Assembly (NCBI GenBank): GCA_037074705.1
Contig: CM073592.1
Coordinates: 84,336,629 to 84,400,628, forward strand
DNA: 64,000 nt
Direction of reading: 5' to 3'
From: Zhengitettix transpicula
Taxonomy: Eukaryota; Arthropoda; Insecta; Orthoptera; Tetrigidae
Shown here: piece by piece, positions 24,899 to 39,800 of the stretch
Layout of the letters: each line of letters begins with the position of its first letter
Position numbering within the stretch: the first letter of the stretch is position 1
The notes under the pieces: model-generated
The model's database searches: none
What the model was told of the DNA's origin: nothing
The model's input: the letters and a program-made list of their open reading frames with translations, nothing else
Made by a program: the position numbers and the translations under genes

Positions 24899-26357
24899 TT
24901 TATTGAAAATGTATGTTTATAAATAACAATAGTCTTTCAATATTTTAATAATTGTAAATATTACATATGTAACATAAAAAAGTATTTTCCAATACAAGAC
25001 AAATCCTCCTAGTTACAAAGAAAAATATTTTCAATACCATATATAATGTTTTGTGGCTATAACATTTCATATAACATCAAAAACTGTTCATAAAATATGT
25101 TTGCCTTCTAAAAGTACTGACTGGATAGAAAATATGTAATCTCTCAATAATACATTAAATTCATTACTTAAAAAAGTATTTCATATCTAAAATGTGCTCT
25201 CAACATTGAGTACTACAAATAAATTAGGAAAGCTATTATAATTTAGAAGTTATAATAGTTTCTTTAGTATAAGAGCTACATTACTGTAAGATTAATGAGT
25301 CAAATTTAATTTTTATTATAATTATTTACATATTTACTGGAATTTTAAATGTTATATTTTTCCAATTTCTTAAAAAAATTGTAATAAATTTTTTATAAGT
25401 ATAATTACTTAATTTCATAAATATAATCATATTTTGATTAGTAAATATTTTTTTTTACTAATTTAAGAGTTCTCGTATTTTTTTTAAATCATTCTTTTAA
25501 GGCAAACATTAGTCTCACAATAAACTATTTATATGAGAGTAGTAATGAAAATTTCCAATATAAAATTAGGTTAAGTAATTATTTAAATTGGATTATATAG
25601 GGATGATGGTACAATATACTGACATTTCTACTCACAATTGATTATAATTTTGTTTCTTATCTTTCTGATATATTGGCACTCATGAAAGATAAAATAAAAA
25701 TAAATAGTGCCAAAATAATCATTTGTACCACAATAATATATATTACTTATCACAACTTATACAGTAAGCTGTTTATCACAGATGGCACTTATTGACATTA
25801 AATAAGAAACACAAGTAATACACAAATTTTACTGGTGGTTTCTTTTCAAATATGTGCTTGTTTCATATTAATTTTCCATGTCACATGGAAATTTCAATAG
25901 TATTTTGAAACTGTAACTTCCCAAAATCAATGTCTTTAAAGAAGGCAATTCAACATTTTCCACTGTATTTAAGTGCATATAAGTCTGCAAATAGGTTATT
26001 CTGATATTTACCCACCTTGGATATGTTTATATATGTTCCAAACAGTTCTTGAAAATTATTTATATCTTGAGGTGAGCACCTTACAAACATATTTGTGTTG
26101 AATGAAAGGTTATTAATTGCATCCAGTTGGTATCATTTATTTTGGAAGGCAAATACCAGTTCAGTGGTGTAATAGAGAAATAAAGAAATGTGATTAATGA
26201 AAATCATACCATATTTGTGTTTTAGAAATATTTTTTATCATTTCTAACGTTAAATAATGCTAGGAAAAAATATTTGTAATAGTCCATATCACAAAGTTAA
26301 TCATTTTGTTACTGAATTCCAAAATGAGTACAAATATAATTATGTTTAGTAGGAAAG
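24899..26357 (-). other. RyR: Probable RyR 3' UTR
   Basis: About 1.46 kb of AT-rich sequence with no recognisable repeat, starting right after the RyR stop. On the minus strand an AATAAA signal lies at 24904-24899, before the PARN 5' region. The exact polyadenylation site is inferred. Other AATAAA-like hexamers occur in this AT-rich sequence. Confidence 0.45.
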
Positions 26358-26517
26358 CTATCCACCACCACCACCCAATTCATCTTCATACTGTTTTCTG
26401 AAACAGTCACCAACAGGAAAGAAGTCCCAACATCTTTGCTGGTACATATTCCAAACATAGGTCTCCTGACCTGTATATTCTGTATCAGGTTTATTGATCA
26501 AATGCATTAAGAAGAAC
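26358..26517 (-). CDS. RyR: RyR last coding exon
   Basis: Residues 893-945 and TAG stop at 26358-26360: [40 protein letters not shown], then DEL plus five glycines. Confidence 0.98.
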
Positions 26518-29500
26518 CTGAAACAAAGAATATATATATATTCTGTTAGTAGCTATTGACATAAAATTGAACACAAATATGTCTAGTAATTAATAAATAA
26601 CTCTAAAGAATGGTGTCATTAAATAGATCTAAAAGCATATTACTTTAACTGAATTTCTTTCAAAATAAATTATTTGAATCATGTATGAATAATAAATGAT
26701 AAAGGGTCAGTAAGCACTTTGAAGTCCAGGGCAAATCTTTAGAATTTTTTATTTTTCCTACAACCAGAAGAAAATAGAAATTCCTTATTATTTGAACAAA
26801 CTCTGGATAAGCAAGCCTATCTGACAAATGCCTGTATGTCAGACAAGTACCCTAATCCCAAAGCTACAATCTCCCTAAAAACTTGAACAAAACAGACTGT
26901 CACTTTCAGCGACAAGCCATAAACCATCTTTAGTCTCATGCAATGGCATCAATACATGACGTTCTGGAAGAGTGAGACCAGACTTGTGCATTATGCTCTG
27001 ATTGATATTATTTTTTCTGAATATTAACAGTTTTTTATTGTTCAAAATGTGGATTTTTTTTATCTTAGATAATGGGGAAAATGATAAACAAGACTTAATA
27101 TAAATGACACAATGCAGAAATTAAATTCACTGATCTCAGATTACATATTATTTATAATATAGATAAACTATTTTACATAAAAGTGTATAACATCCACAAC
27201 AAAAGTCACACAACCTAGGTAACTACCCAACAATACAAATCCATTCTTGACCAAAATAAAAAACATGGTCCATCTCTCATCAGAACCCACTATCCTGGTC
27301 TCCACAAAATCAACACCATTTTCTGTCTTGTCTACGCTGAACTCCAATCCAACCCAGACTTAAAAAGCATCCTTCCCATAATACTCCCAAAGGGTTGCCC
27401 TCAGGTGTCATTCCTACCATATTCCTCAATATACTGCAATCTTGTAGGCTGATTACTTTATCTCTATAGAATGCTGTTTCTTGTGTAGACATAATACTAA
27501 CTTATATGGAAGGGTACCTTAACCCATGTTATGCTGTTTTCATACTTACATATAGTTTGCTAAGTTATGTTCTTGTTGTACATGAGTGTCAAATCCATGT
27601 GGAACTTTATCAAAATAATCTTTACCTATACCACATATAAAACAGTTAGATTCCATATCTTCTTTAACACTTTCCAACTGATCTCTCAATTCACCAAAAG
27701 CATCAATAATTAAACCTGGAAATGCAGAAATTTATTGAAATGCATACACAATATTATATAAGTTGATCTTATTTTTAGAAGCTTTGACATCGTTAGAATA
27801 AGTTACAGGTTGTTTTAGGTTTAAGTATAGAAATGCATGAAATTCGTGGAAATAGATGGCAGGTGCTATGATACATAGATGCAGCTGAATCAGCCAGGTG
27901 TTATGGGGCAACAGCAGAATAAAATACATTTTGAACCATTTAATAATTAACTATATTTACATGATGCTAGTTGAGATGAACAATAAGCCATACTTAACTC
28001 AGAAATCTGTCTTTAACTTTATTGAATCTGTATGGCCGACACTACATTCCTAATAAACAAATTTTCTTAACAAATGAAGGCTTTCCCGGTGAATGTAGTT
28101 GACAAAATGTCTTTAAATTCTCACCCAGTTGGAATCCTGAGAACACTTTGTCAAATTTGCTTAAGTTACAGGTATAAGTTTTTAAAAATCACAATTTAAG
28201 TTTGTTTTAAATAAGAAATATTTACTTGGCAGCATTTCAAAGACTTCCATGATACTAAGAAAATCTAATGCATGTCCCTGCTGCCAACAATAAATTAAGC
28301 TAGATATATGACTAATGTACTTGCAAATAAAGTTCTCTCACATTTGCTCTTAAAATAATTTCAAAATATTATGATCTCAATATAAGAAAATTTTCTGGGG
28401 CAATCCTTACCAGAAAGAGAAGGGTAGTTAATTTTGTGTCAAATATCAGAGAATGTTAAGATTTTCCAAAAATAAAAAAATATCATCTCTAAAACCATTT
28501 CTACCACATTAAATTTTGGTTGTGAGAAAATCAAACAGGTTAGAGGAGATATATTCAGAAAAATGTATAATTCAGCCAGTATCTCTGTCTCTAAAAAGTC
28601 TAGCAATCAGTTGATTTGTCAACATATATATCATGTCTAATTCAATTTGACGGTCTCGAATATGATTTTTTCCTACATTTGATAATTTAAATAATACAAA
28701 GTAGCAACAATATATCAAGTGACAGACTTATTAATTCTATTTCTATAAATAACTGACATATATTTAAACTAATTAAAATGTTCAAAATTTTTTATACAAG
28801 ATGGGAAGACAGCATATACAAACTCCCAGATTTAAATAAGAATTAAGTTGAGGTTTTACTAAAACATTCCTTATATTCAATCAAATAATTATTAGTAATT
28901 TGATGAATATGTAATAATGCATAAAAATAATCTCCAGCTCATCAAAATGATAATGGATAAAAATCTATATAGATAGAAATTACACACATGCAAATTAACA
29001 TTCAGATAAATGTGGGTGATATATTATAACCTGTGACCAACTAAACATAACAATAAAATCATTACTTTGAATTTAAACTGATGGATAATTACTGAATCAT
29101 TCCAAATCTTTGAGTCTGGATTCTTTATGTCATCTTTAATATGTGATTTTAAACATACACTTACAATAATGATAAGCTTCAATGTGTTAGGGAGTACATT
29201 TATGAATGACTTAATTATGAAAATCGGCTCAACTTTTTACATAAAGCTTTGTGTGATACTGAATTGAAATGAATTATTTAATTCTTTTTATATTAATGTC
29301 CCAGAAATAACAAATGTAGTTAAAGTATATTAACATTTAATATCAAAACCTGAATTTTTATTTCAGTAACAAAGTAATGCTGAAATAATTATCTGATCTG
29401 GGGACTGTTGTATAATAGGTATGTTAAATTTAAATAATTGCCTGTCATAATTTTGAAGAAGGCAGTGTATATTTTTTAAATTAAGGAATATGTGTAGAAT

Positions 29501-32500
29501 AAAAAGAAATTAACTATGATTTGAGGCTGTTAGATTCTTTGAATTGCAGTGTATATCTTTAAGATCAAAATAATTGTACTGGATACAGAAACTTATATTC
29601 TATGAATGATAAAACTCTTAATATTTTATCATTAAAATGATCAATTTATGTTAGAAACTACATTTGGTTTCATGTCTTCTTACCCTGGATAATAGCCAGA
29701 AGAATGACAATTACAAAAAAGAAGAAAGTAATATCAAACATAATACGATACACTTCATAGTCATCACCATCAGGTGGTTCAATTTCATCACCAATTCCTC
29801 CACCAGCTCTTACTCCTTTGTATAGATGGAAAACAAAGCACTGAAATGACAAAGCATCAGAATATATTTTTATTTACATATTTATGTAAAGTGTTATAAT
29901 ATTTAAACAAAGTTCATGGTATTATTGCTCAGTTACACCTAGAATTCTTATTAAAATTGAAAAACCAACAATGACAACTTTACACTAAAGATTTGTTTGG
30001 ATTGAGGGAGATTCTTAATTTGGTTGCCAATTTGTCTATTTGATTAAGTGACTGTTGTAATATTAGTTGTGTAGTATTGAAGTCTGGGGCTTGGCATAGT
30101 ATAGCTGAATCTGCATAGATAGAAGTAAAGGTGTTTGGGAGTATTGGAATACCATGTGTATTAAGTAGAGAAGGGGTCCAAGGACACTGCCGTGGGCTAC
30201 CCCTGCAGAGATGTTTTGACTTGAAGAGAAAGTATTGTTAAGTTTTATGGAAAAGGTTCTGTTAGTTAAATAGTTTGTTGTTAGCCTGAAGTGGGAGTCC
30301 TTTAGATGTGGTTTTTGTTTGAAGAGTTGGCCTGGGTGGTATATTTGACCAAATGCCACTTCAGAATCTACAAATGTTGAAAGACAGATGTTTTATTTTT
30401 CTAAGGTGTTATTAATGTATTCAGTTACCAGATAGACTATTTGTGGTTAGAAGTGCTTGTTTCTAAAACCAAATTGTTGGTTGGAGATTAGGTGATACGT
30501 ACATATAAATATATTCTAGCAAAGCTGTTAATATAATTTAAACAGTCATTTAAAAATAATAATTTAATTAGATTATGAAACTACTAAATGATTTATACCA
30601 TATAAATTGTTTTAAATTGTACTGAATTTTAGCCAAACACAACTGAAAAATTAAATTGGTATTGAATAATTTGAATCAATAATAATAAAGATAGCTAAAT
30701 ACAGACAAAATAAGTGATAATATAAATACCACACAACATTTCTGAGATCCTTGTCCCTTTCTTCAGGTGCTAAGAAGAGCCTAGAGTGACACAAATGCAC
30801 TCGTCAGTTGACAAAACTTGACCAGCTATTGTTGTAGAATAGTAGGGGGATGTTTATTTGTTTTGTGATTTATTTAGTTTTGTACCAAAGGGAGTTGTCC
30901 TTGGTATTTAAGGGTGTTGAGGAGTTTCCTTTAATTTGAATTGAAGAGTTTAAGATGCTGGATTATGTTGAGTTTTAGTTTGCAGACATTTAGTGGAAAA
31001 CCATCTTTTGAATTATTAGTTTGATTATTTCTTGATTACCACTTGATATTCTTATGATGCTCATAGTTCTTATAGTAGTGTAATCAATGATAACAGTTCT
31101 TAAAATATATGTTAGGTGAGTTTCAGATAAGTCAACATTTTGTGGAGTATAGAGGGGAAGGGGTAGTTTAATTCTGTTGTTTATTAGGTTGTGAAAGTTT
31201 TTCCAGCTAATGATATTATTGGTTCTGTGGGGATAAAAATTGGTATTGGTGTCTAGGTATATGAGGACTATGTAGGGGTGGTGATGAGCTGATAATTCAT
31301 TAAGGACTTGTGATGATTACATTAGATTGGCTGTGTTTTTGGAGATAAAATAATACTGTGTATCTGGGCTTGCTCCATTATTGGGATAAAACATGGGCTT
31401 CGGGTGGGTGATTTCAAGGGATTTTGAGATGCAATAATTATATAGGAATAGACCTCTTGGGTTGGATATCCTACAGCCAAAGGCAGGTTTTTTAGAGTTA
31501 AAATCACCACCAATTAAGCATGGTGAAGAAAAGGAATTGAAAATTGTTTGCATGTTTTTTTGGTTGATTGCATTTTCTGGTGAAGAATAGAAAGAGGATT
31601 TCTTATTGCTAGGGATATTTTTATAAGGAATGTAGGTTTTCCCAGACAAGATTATTAAAAATAGTGGCAAGAGTTGTTTTGCTATTGGATTCTTGACTAT
31701 TGCATGTTGTGTAAATAAATTTTATTTGCTAAAAAAAGGTTCTGTATTTTTTTTAAAAAGTTATATGCATGAATTAAAATAGTGAGAAATGTGTCTGGAG
31801 AGACATTTAGACACACAAGTACACAATTATACTTACTGTTAACATGTCATGACATTTTTTATCTACTTCCTCATCCTCTTCTTGTACATAAAATTTTCGG
31901 AAAAAGTTGAAAGCAATGACAGTATAAATGTACACTATTATGGTTAGTAACATAACTGTCAACACCAACTGAAATTTAAATTAATAAAATTAAAATATAT
32001 TCTATACTTTAATAATGAATAAACTTAATTTGTAACAGGAGCTAAGTTCTTGGTGATGTAAGCAACTGATATACCTTTTCTTATTTTTAGCTAATACTCA
32101 CGATTTAAAGAGGTCAAGAAAAAAAATTTAAAGTAATTTTTTTATAATTAATTTTTAGCAGATAATGATGAACAATGCCTGAGTAATAATTATTAATTCC
32201 ACAAGTTTGTGATAGTGGCGATCAGAATTAATAAGTTGCCAGCAGTCCTGAATTTAATTGGACAAATCATGGATTTAAGCTGCAGTTTGTATATTTCAAA
32301 AAATGATTGTTGTGAAAAAAATAACATGGGTTCAACTTTCATAAACAATATCAGCACAAAAAATTAAATTAAATATATTTTTGATTACACAATTTGAAAT
32401 CAATGAATAAGAGTAGATTTCAATCAGTCTTGTGATAAATGAAGCACGAGAAGAATGAAACTCTATGAGGACACTGGAATAAAGTGAATTTCTGTAGTCA

Positions 32501-32985
32501 AACATTTAAAGAGCAGAATCAAAATAAATTGTGCAATTATAAACTTTATTAGATGTGCAAATCACCTAATTCATTTATGAGACAGTAATTTGTGTGACAA
32601 AATTATTAATTTTATTCAAATTACTTCATGTAACATTAATCATCAAAAATATATAGATATTTGGAATAGGGTTTAGACATTATACTTTAGTGATTTGTAC
32701 TAAAAAATTCATAGTTTATGTTTAGTATATAGTATAGTATATTAATAGGAGTAGGCAGAGTAGTATTTATACAAAATTCATAATTGAGAAAAATTTATGA
32801 ACTCGGAAAGTAAAATTTAGGGGATTAAGTGTCCTAGGCAAGAAAAGAATTACCAATAGATTTAATTGAACTTCATAAAACTTTATTGAACTTCAAGAAA
32901 TATGCACATCAGTTTAGAGCATAAGTGTGAAAGTGAATATGTAATTTACAGACACTGACTACTCAGCGCTATGCAGTTCTAAAGC

Positions 32986-33039
<54 letters not shown>

Positions 33040-36000
33040 TAAACGGCTGATCAAGAGAGTGAAAATAACTATTTAAAAGAGACAATATAGTTTGATATAG
33101 TCTTATTTAAGTTAAACAATTCCTTATCTTCATTATTGCTCATAAAGGGATCTGAAAATTTGAAAAGTAATCTATCACTGTTGTACAATACTACTTATGC
33201 TAATCATTCAAATATTATACTTTTCCGTTAGGATGAGGTATATATACACATTACACCCTGATTTGAAACTTACATTTTAATTAGAGTAGCACATGCAAAA
33301 TAACTTTCTGGATGTTTAATTAAAAATATTACAAGAAATTGATTACCATATTAAAGAATTCTGATAAACACTGGGAATGATCTAAATTTTCATTTTAATC
33401 ATTCTAGCATCAGGCTAGGGATAATCAAAACATTATTCCACTGAAACAATCAGTTATGTAACAGTCCTAATCTCTGCAAAGAAGAAATTTCACTAAGCTA
33501 AACACAACATCAACGTCAATAACTATCCTATACTAAAGTCTATTTGAAGTAACTACAACCAGATAATCAAAGAGACCGTCCAAAAACCTCCTTTCTCTCA
33601 AAATAACTAACTACCCTTTATATAAAAAATGTCTGAGAAATCCAGAGAAATCTCTTGTTCCGCAGCACTAAATTATTTCAATTAAATAAATAAAACTGAT
33701 GTTAAATTTATCTAATAGAATAATGATTATTAATATTACCCTTTGTAAGTCTTTAACATATATATTGGGAAAACACATGATGTAATATAAGCCTATAAAT
33801 AACCAAACAAAAGTTAGCTGAGTATTTCTGAAACAACTATATCACTTTGTCTAAATTCTAACTCTCTCCAAATAAGACGATGGAACACCCAAAATTAATG
33901 ATTTATAATTCTACCAACCATTCAATTCTAACACTTGGCATAAAGTTAAGACAGTAATTTTTTAAAAAATTCAACAATATTATTAAATAGAAGTTATAAG
34001 TGTGACTTTTAAATGTTACTTGTAGAAGTATAAAATTATTTAATTTTTTCTACAATACACTTCCATTGAATCAGGAGACTTATATGTAATGTAATTAAAA
34101 ATAGGCTAATATTAAATGGTAAGATTATCCAGTTTAGTGTTCTGATATAATTACCAACTTCCTCCTTCACTCACTGTAATAGATGACATCTTTTGTCTGT
34201 TTAATACTTAGTTTTACAGTTATTTTTTTTACTGTGATGAACAAAAACCTGTTTAATAGTGTGTTGCTCTACCTTTGGAACTCAATATAGCAGTGATTTG
34301 GCATGGTATAGGCTTAAAAATTCATTTGTAGGTTTCTTCCATAGGCATCTGCACCAGATATTTATGTACAGGTCACACAATTCTTTTGAATTATGGGCCT
34401 GCATATTTGGGGTGGTGCATGTTTTGAGTAGACGGTATAACAGGAAATATGATATATCTGCCCAGGTGACATGATCTATAGTTTCATCGTGTTGATCCCA
34501 TTCCCAGAGCAATTGCAATTGATTATGTCTTTTGGTCAACACATGAACATTTAGGAGTAATCTGTCATGGAACTCTATGTTCCGGTTACTGAGTACAGGC
34601 ATAGCCATTTAGAAGATCAGAAGGGTCTTGTCAAAGCAGAAGTTAAGACCATTTTCTGCCGTTTTTTTTGAAAATTAGAAACATGCTATTAACCCTAAAA
34701 GATAATTTAGGCAACAGGAAGTTAGAAATATACCCAATTCTGTATGACTGTTGTCTGCAGTATATCAGACAGATAATATGCATGGTCAAAGAAATAACTG
34801 AAGAACACATATGAAACATCTAGCTCAAACAGCCACTGAAGACAGCAGTAGCTGCATATTATTGCAACAGTGTAACAATGGAAACAATTGTTGTCAAACA
34901 ACAAAAGAAAAACTACTAAACTGACTTTGGCCTCCTACTGAGCAAGGTGTAGGATTTTTTTTGATAAGTGGAAGTACTACTCATTACTCATTACTCATTG
35001 TGACAAAAATTCTATCTAGGTATGAAATAATAATTTGATTGGAAATGACTTCTAAAATTACATAAGCATTAAAGTTTTATTATGTACAGAAATTCTTAAT
35101 TGTTAATAAATATGACACAAGCATGCAATTTGGTTACTTAACACCTTTAAAACTTACTTGTTTTCCATTATGAGTTACAGACTGCAAAATAGTACGTAAG
35201 GTCTTGAAACCTACAGCAACATCCAGCAAATGAGCAGCGAAGAAGAAATTGTTAAAGTTGCCCAGTATAGAAAATATAAAATACCATAAACTGTACAGGA
35301 AGGACTGAAAGAAGAAAAATTATAATGTTATTCTCTTTAATATTACTTAATTTTAACCATTGATGTAATATATGCAAATTTCAGAATCTTTATGGTTCCA
35401 GATTATATTGTAAATGAGGATGTAATATTGCTACTAAAAAGAGTTCAAAATAAAAAGGAGTAAAACTTACATTATCAGTAATTGTTACTCCAGATTTCCA
35501 AATTTGGTACCTCCAGTCAATATTCAATATACTGCAAATACAAATAACAGTCCAAATATAATATAATATATGTATACCTACAATGTACATGTATATGTGC
35601 TTTTATATATATAAAGGAAGAACTTCCTTTGGTTCCCTATGGCTACACCATACTTCATTTTTAGGCAAGCCCACAAATATCTCTCTTACTGTATATATAT
35701 ATATATATATATACACCAAAGAGAGTTCTTCAAATTTTCAGAGGCTCTCAGCCTACTTCTTCATGAAGGAAGAACTTCCTTTGGTTCCCTATGGCTACAC
35801 CATACTTTATTTTCAGGCAAGCCCACAAATATCTCTCTTACCATTCCATACCAATATCACAATTATTTTTGACAATGTCATATCCTTGCTAATATTATAT
35901 ATATAATAATAAATCAACAATGGGCTTTAATTACATTAAAGGATATGATTTATTTTATTTTGTGGCATAAAAGATAATTACAAACAAAATTTGAGATCTG

Positions 36001-36760
36001 TCCTCTCAGGGCCTTTACTGGGTTTGATAATGAACACAAAAAAATGATTTAAAATCTTATTAACAAACCAGTTCACAATTTACCTAAACAATATGTCAAT
36101 AGAATGAAAGAAATTAACTTTGATTGACAATTTAAAAGAGAACGAAATCTGACTTTATCCTTTAATTTGCGTTTACAATATTATTCAAAATTATGTTACT
36201 TACGGACCGTCGGACACCTCGTTTGGACACTTTTACACACTCTAATTATTTAATATCAGGCCTTGGTTTTCACTGATTCTACACCTCACTTTAAAATTTG
36301 GCAAGATTGGCTGTATTCCGTTCATTGCTTCGCTCCACAATAATTTACCAATGTTATTCTGCAACAATTCCTCCACAAAGATTTACAAAGTTCTATTTTG
36401 ACAAAACTGGTATTACTTTACAATATTCATGTTGCAATATCTCGGTGAATGTTTTACTCTGCTCAATTTTATAAAGACCGTTCTCTACAACGTTTTCACC
36501 ATTGGCCGCTTCTATTCTCCAATGATTCACCAACTTTATTATACTATGCTTGGCGATGTCTGACCTCTGTACAATCCAGACAACAATGACGAACTAACTA
36601 TCCTAGTGCTCTCGAGTTTGAGCGCACACACGCCATTTTTCGACAAAGCAAGCAAGCTCGCTTCTCCATTGTTGATTTGTTCGATCAGACCACTATAATG
36701 GATTTATCAAACAATTCAAATTTTATGTCCAAACAATTAATGGCCTAATTAATTGGCATT

Positions 36761-36836
<76 letters not shown>

Positions 36837-39800
36837 GGAAAATGTGACGAATAACACATTTGGATAGAAAAGAGAGAGAGAGAGAGAAAGCGATGCTGAC
36901 TTATGTGAAATCAAGTCGGGAGGAAGTTCTGAACTGTGTGTATAATTTAGTAACATGTTTAAAGTATAATAGTAAAAGAAGAAGAGGAAGGCAGGTTGCC
37001 AGGAGGCAATGGTATTTTGTTTTGAAAGAGGATAATATCTTTGGAGAGTTGATGGCAAATTGTAATGTAATGAAATTTTGAGTTTAAGTGCTGAATAAAT
37101 AAAGTAAATATTGAATGACAGAGAGACTAAATAGATTCACATGATCTGAAAAAAATATTAATGTTTTTATTAAAATGATACACTGGTTGTGATTGAAGAG
37201 GGTTAGGAAGTTATGGCATTCAACAGAAATGAGAAATCGTTGAAAGAAGACGTAAAATTAAGATTGAAATATTAAGGTTCGATATAAAAAATTGAAGGTG
37301 AGTTTGTAAAGTTTTAATTTTATAAGAATATGATTTTTTTTAAAATTAATGTTTGATTATTACTGGGGTAGAGTCAAGTTGCAGTAAATAAATTTTTGAG
37401 GGAAATATAAGTGATTATAGAAGTAGTTTTTAAAAAAGAAATGCAGAATGTACAGAAACAGTTTGATGAATTTAAATTAGAGTTTAGTAAGGAATTGTTA
37501 GAAATAAATAAACAATTAGTGGGAAAGGGACAACAAGAAGGAGAAATACAAGATAATTCAGTGTAGATAATCTCAATTACCAATTAAATAAATTAGAAAT
37601 GGGGAATTTAGAAGAAAAAGATGTAGATTCAAATAGTTAAACATCTTTAGAAGAAAGGATTCATAAAATGGAGAAAGCAATACAAGAATTGCAAGTACAA
37701 TGTTCAGTAAAGAATAATTCTATATTAAAGATAATATCTGAGACAGAAAGTGAAGTAAGATTACCTCGATATGCACATGAAAGTAGACAGAATCCAAGAA
37801 AATTTACAATGGAATTGGAAGAATATTTTGCTGAATATGATACTAGATATTCTAGAAAGATAAGGTTATTTAAAAGGTGTGTGGGGGAATGTATTGGGGA
37901 TGGATAGATGTTATGACTGAAGAAGGAGATGAATTTCAACAATTAAAAAACAAATTTTTAGAAAGATTTTGGAATAAAGAGAAACAAACTATGGTAATTG
38001 AGTCATTTACAAGTGGTTACTATTTTTTGAGATCTGGATAACAAGAGAAAATTTTTTTTCTGAGTTTAATAAGCAATAATATGTTTCTCGATTGGAGAAG
38101 GTACATAATCAGTAAAATAAATTATTAAAATATTAAGATTTTTAGTTGATGTGGACCGAAAGAAAAGGAGTAGACATTTCTATAGGGGTAACACAAATTA
38201 TTCAAAGTAAAAGGATGAAGCTCGAGATGGAAGAAAATAAGGGAAGCAATCATATAGGAATAGATAAATATAAAATGAGACAGGGAAACTAGATACTCTT
38301 CTTTTGGGAGTCCCACAAAGGAAGACAGAAATAGTAGGGAATGTATAAACCACACTGTTACCTATATTGGTAAGTGGAGAAATGAATAAATCAAATTTGA
38401 TGTGCATGTATGTAAAGGTAAGTGGATTGAGAATTCAGAAAGTGGTTATTGATACAGGTGCTTCATGTAATTTTGTTAGGGAAAGGTTATATGAAGAATT
38501 AGAAAAGATGGGTAAAAGAAGTTTACCTGTGACTGGAGTGCAGTTAACGCTCAATGTACAGAAAACTAAGTTAGTTTGTTTTACAACAGAAACCAACAAC
38601 ATCGTAATGGATAAGTTCTCTGATCATGCGACTTTCCTTGGCTTGCAGGTCGACAGTAAATTAAAATGGAACTTCCACATTGATCGCCTCGTGCGCAAAC
38701 TTAGTTCTGTTTGTTACTCATTGAGACTATTGATGCAACAAGTTGATACCAAAACTGCTTCTCTAGTCTATTTTGCCTACTTTCATTCACATATGTGTTA
38801 AGGTATTGCCAACTGGGGCAATTGTTCTCGTAGTGTGGATGTTTTTAAACAGCAAAAACGAGCCATTAGAATTATATCAGGTTCAGATGCTAGAGAAAGC
38901 TGCAGACCTCTGTTCAAAAGACTTCATATTCTGACTCTACCTAGCGCTTACATATTAGAAATACTAAAATTTGTTAAACACAACATGAACCTTTTTGCAA
39001 GCAATGGGGACAATCATGGCTACGACACAAGAAACCGTTCAGTTTTCAGGTCTGACAAGCACAGCCTGTCTCTATGAGTCTAGCGTTCATTATTCTGGTA
39101 TTGGACTATTTAACAGCCTTCCTGAACATGTAAAGAACATCAACAACTACAACTCATTCGTCAAGGAGTGTAAAACTTTTATTGTAAATGGAACTTATTA
39201 CTCCGTACACAAATTTTTGAATTGGTCTCACATTCGCTGAACTGTCTTGCCTACAAAATTGCCGAATATGCTATAAATATGTAAATAGTTTGTCCAGTTT
39301 TACCCTTTTTGGTTCTGTTTTCCTGCCTCTGCTTTCTGATTTAGTAAATATCTATGACGACATCCCTTTGTACCTAGCGACAGGAGATGATTACCAGGAA
39401 GTGATTAGTGTCGTGTGCATGTTTCCTAAAGATAGTGTGTATGATTGTAGTGACTAGACAAATGTAAACAGATATGAATTTTTGTGTGTGTTTTTGTGTA
39501 TTATATGTTTATTGTAATTTAACTACTGTACATTTGTGACGAATCCTATTTCCTCTTAAGAGGGCTAATGGTGAATAAATCTATCTATCTATCTTAGAGC
39601 TATAGGAAGGTGTTCAGAGAGAATCAGCAAACAATTATTAATAAAAATAGAAATTGAAGGAAAGGAAATTGAGTAGAATGCATGGTAGTTAAATAATTAT
39701 TTGTGCCTTTGCTATGGAAAAAAATGGGATGATTCAATATTAAGTTCCATTAAATGTGAGAAAAAAGAAAATGATATTGATTCATAAAGAAGAGGGGAGG

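Larger units (their letters stand above)
29975..31700 (-). pseudogene. Degenerate Jockey-clade copy with an internal insertion
   Basis: In minus order: endonuclease block [20 protein letters not shown] and NNGASPD (about 31670-31320); post-endonuclease region [15 protein letters not shown] (to about 30850); an interruption of about 350 bp; and RT block [23 protein letters not shown], ending near 29980 in a region matching [10 protein letters not shown]. Sense with RyR, in intron 16. Sequence is related to, but well diverged from, the 5745-10316 element. Confidence 0.8.

Noticed and set aside
34259..34608. ORFs of 71 and 108 codons on opposite strands
   Set aside because: No known domain, mutually overlapping in an intron; possibly an old repeat, not supportable as a gene.
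36759..37058. ORFs rich in Tyr-Ile repeats at this and other (TA)n tracts (e.g. 41651-41839, 52826-53011)
   Set aside because: Translation of TA microsatellites.
38367..38801. A novel protease-reverse transcriptase fusion gene
   Set aside because: Explained by a nested non-LTR insertion into a gypsy protease, with the rest of the protease resuming near 39597.
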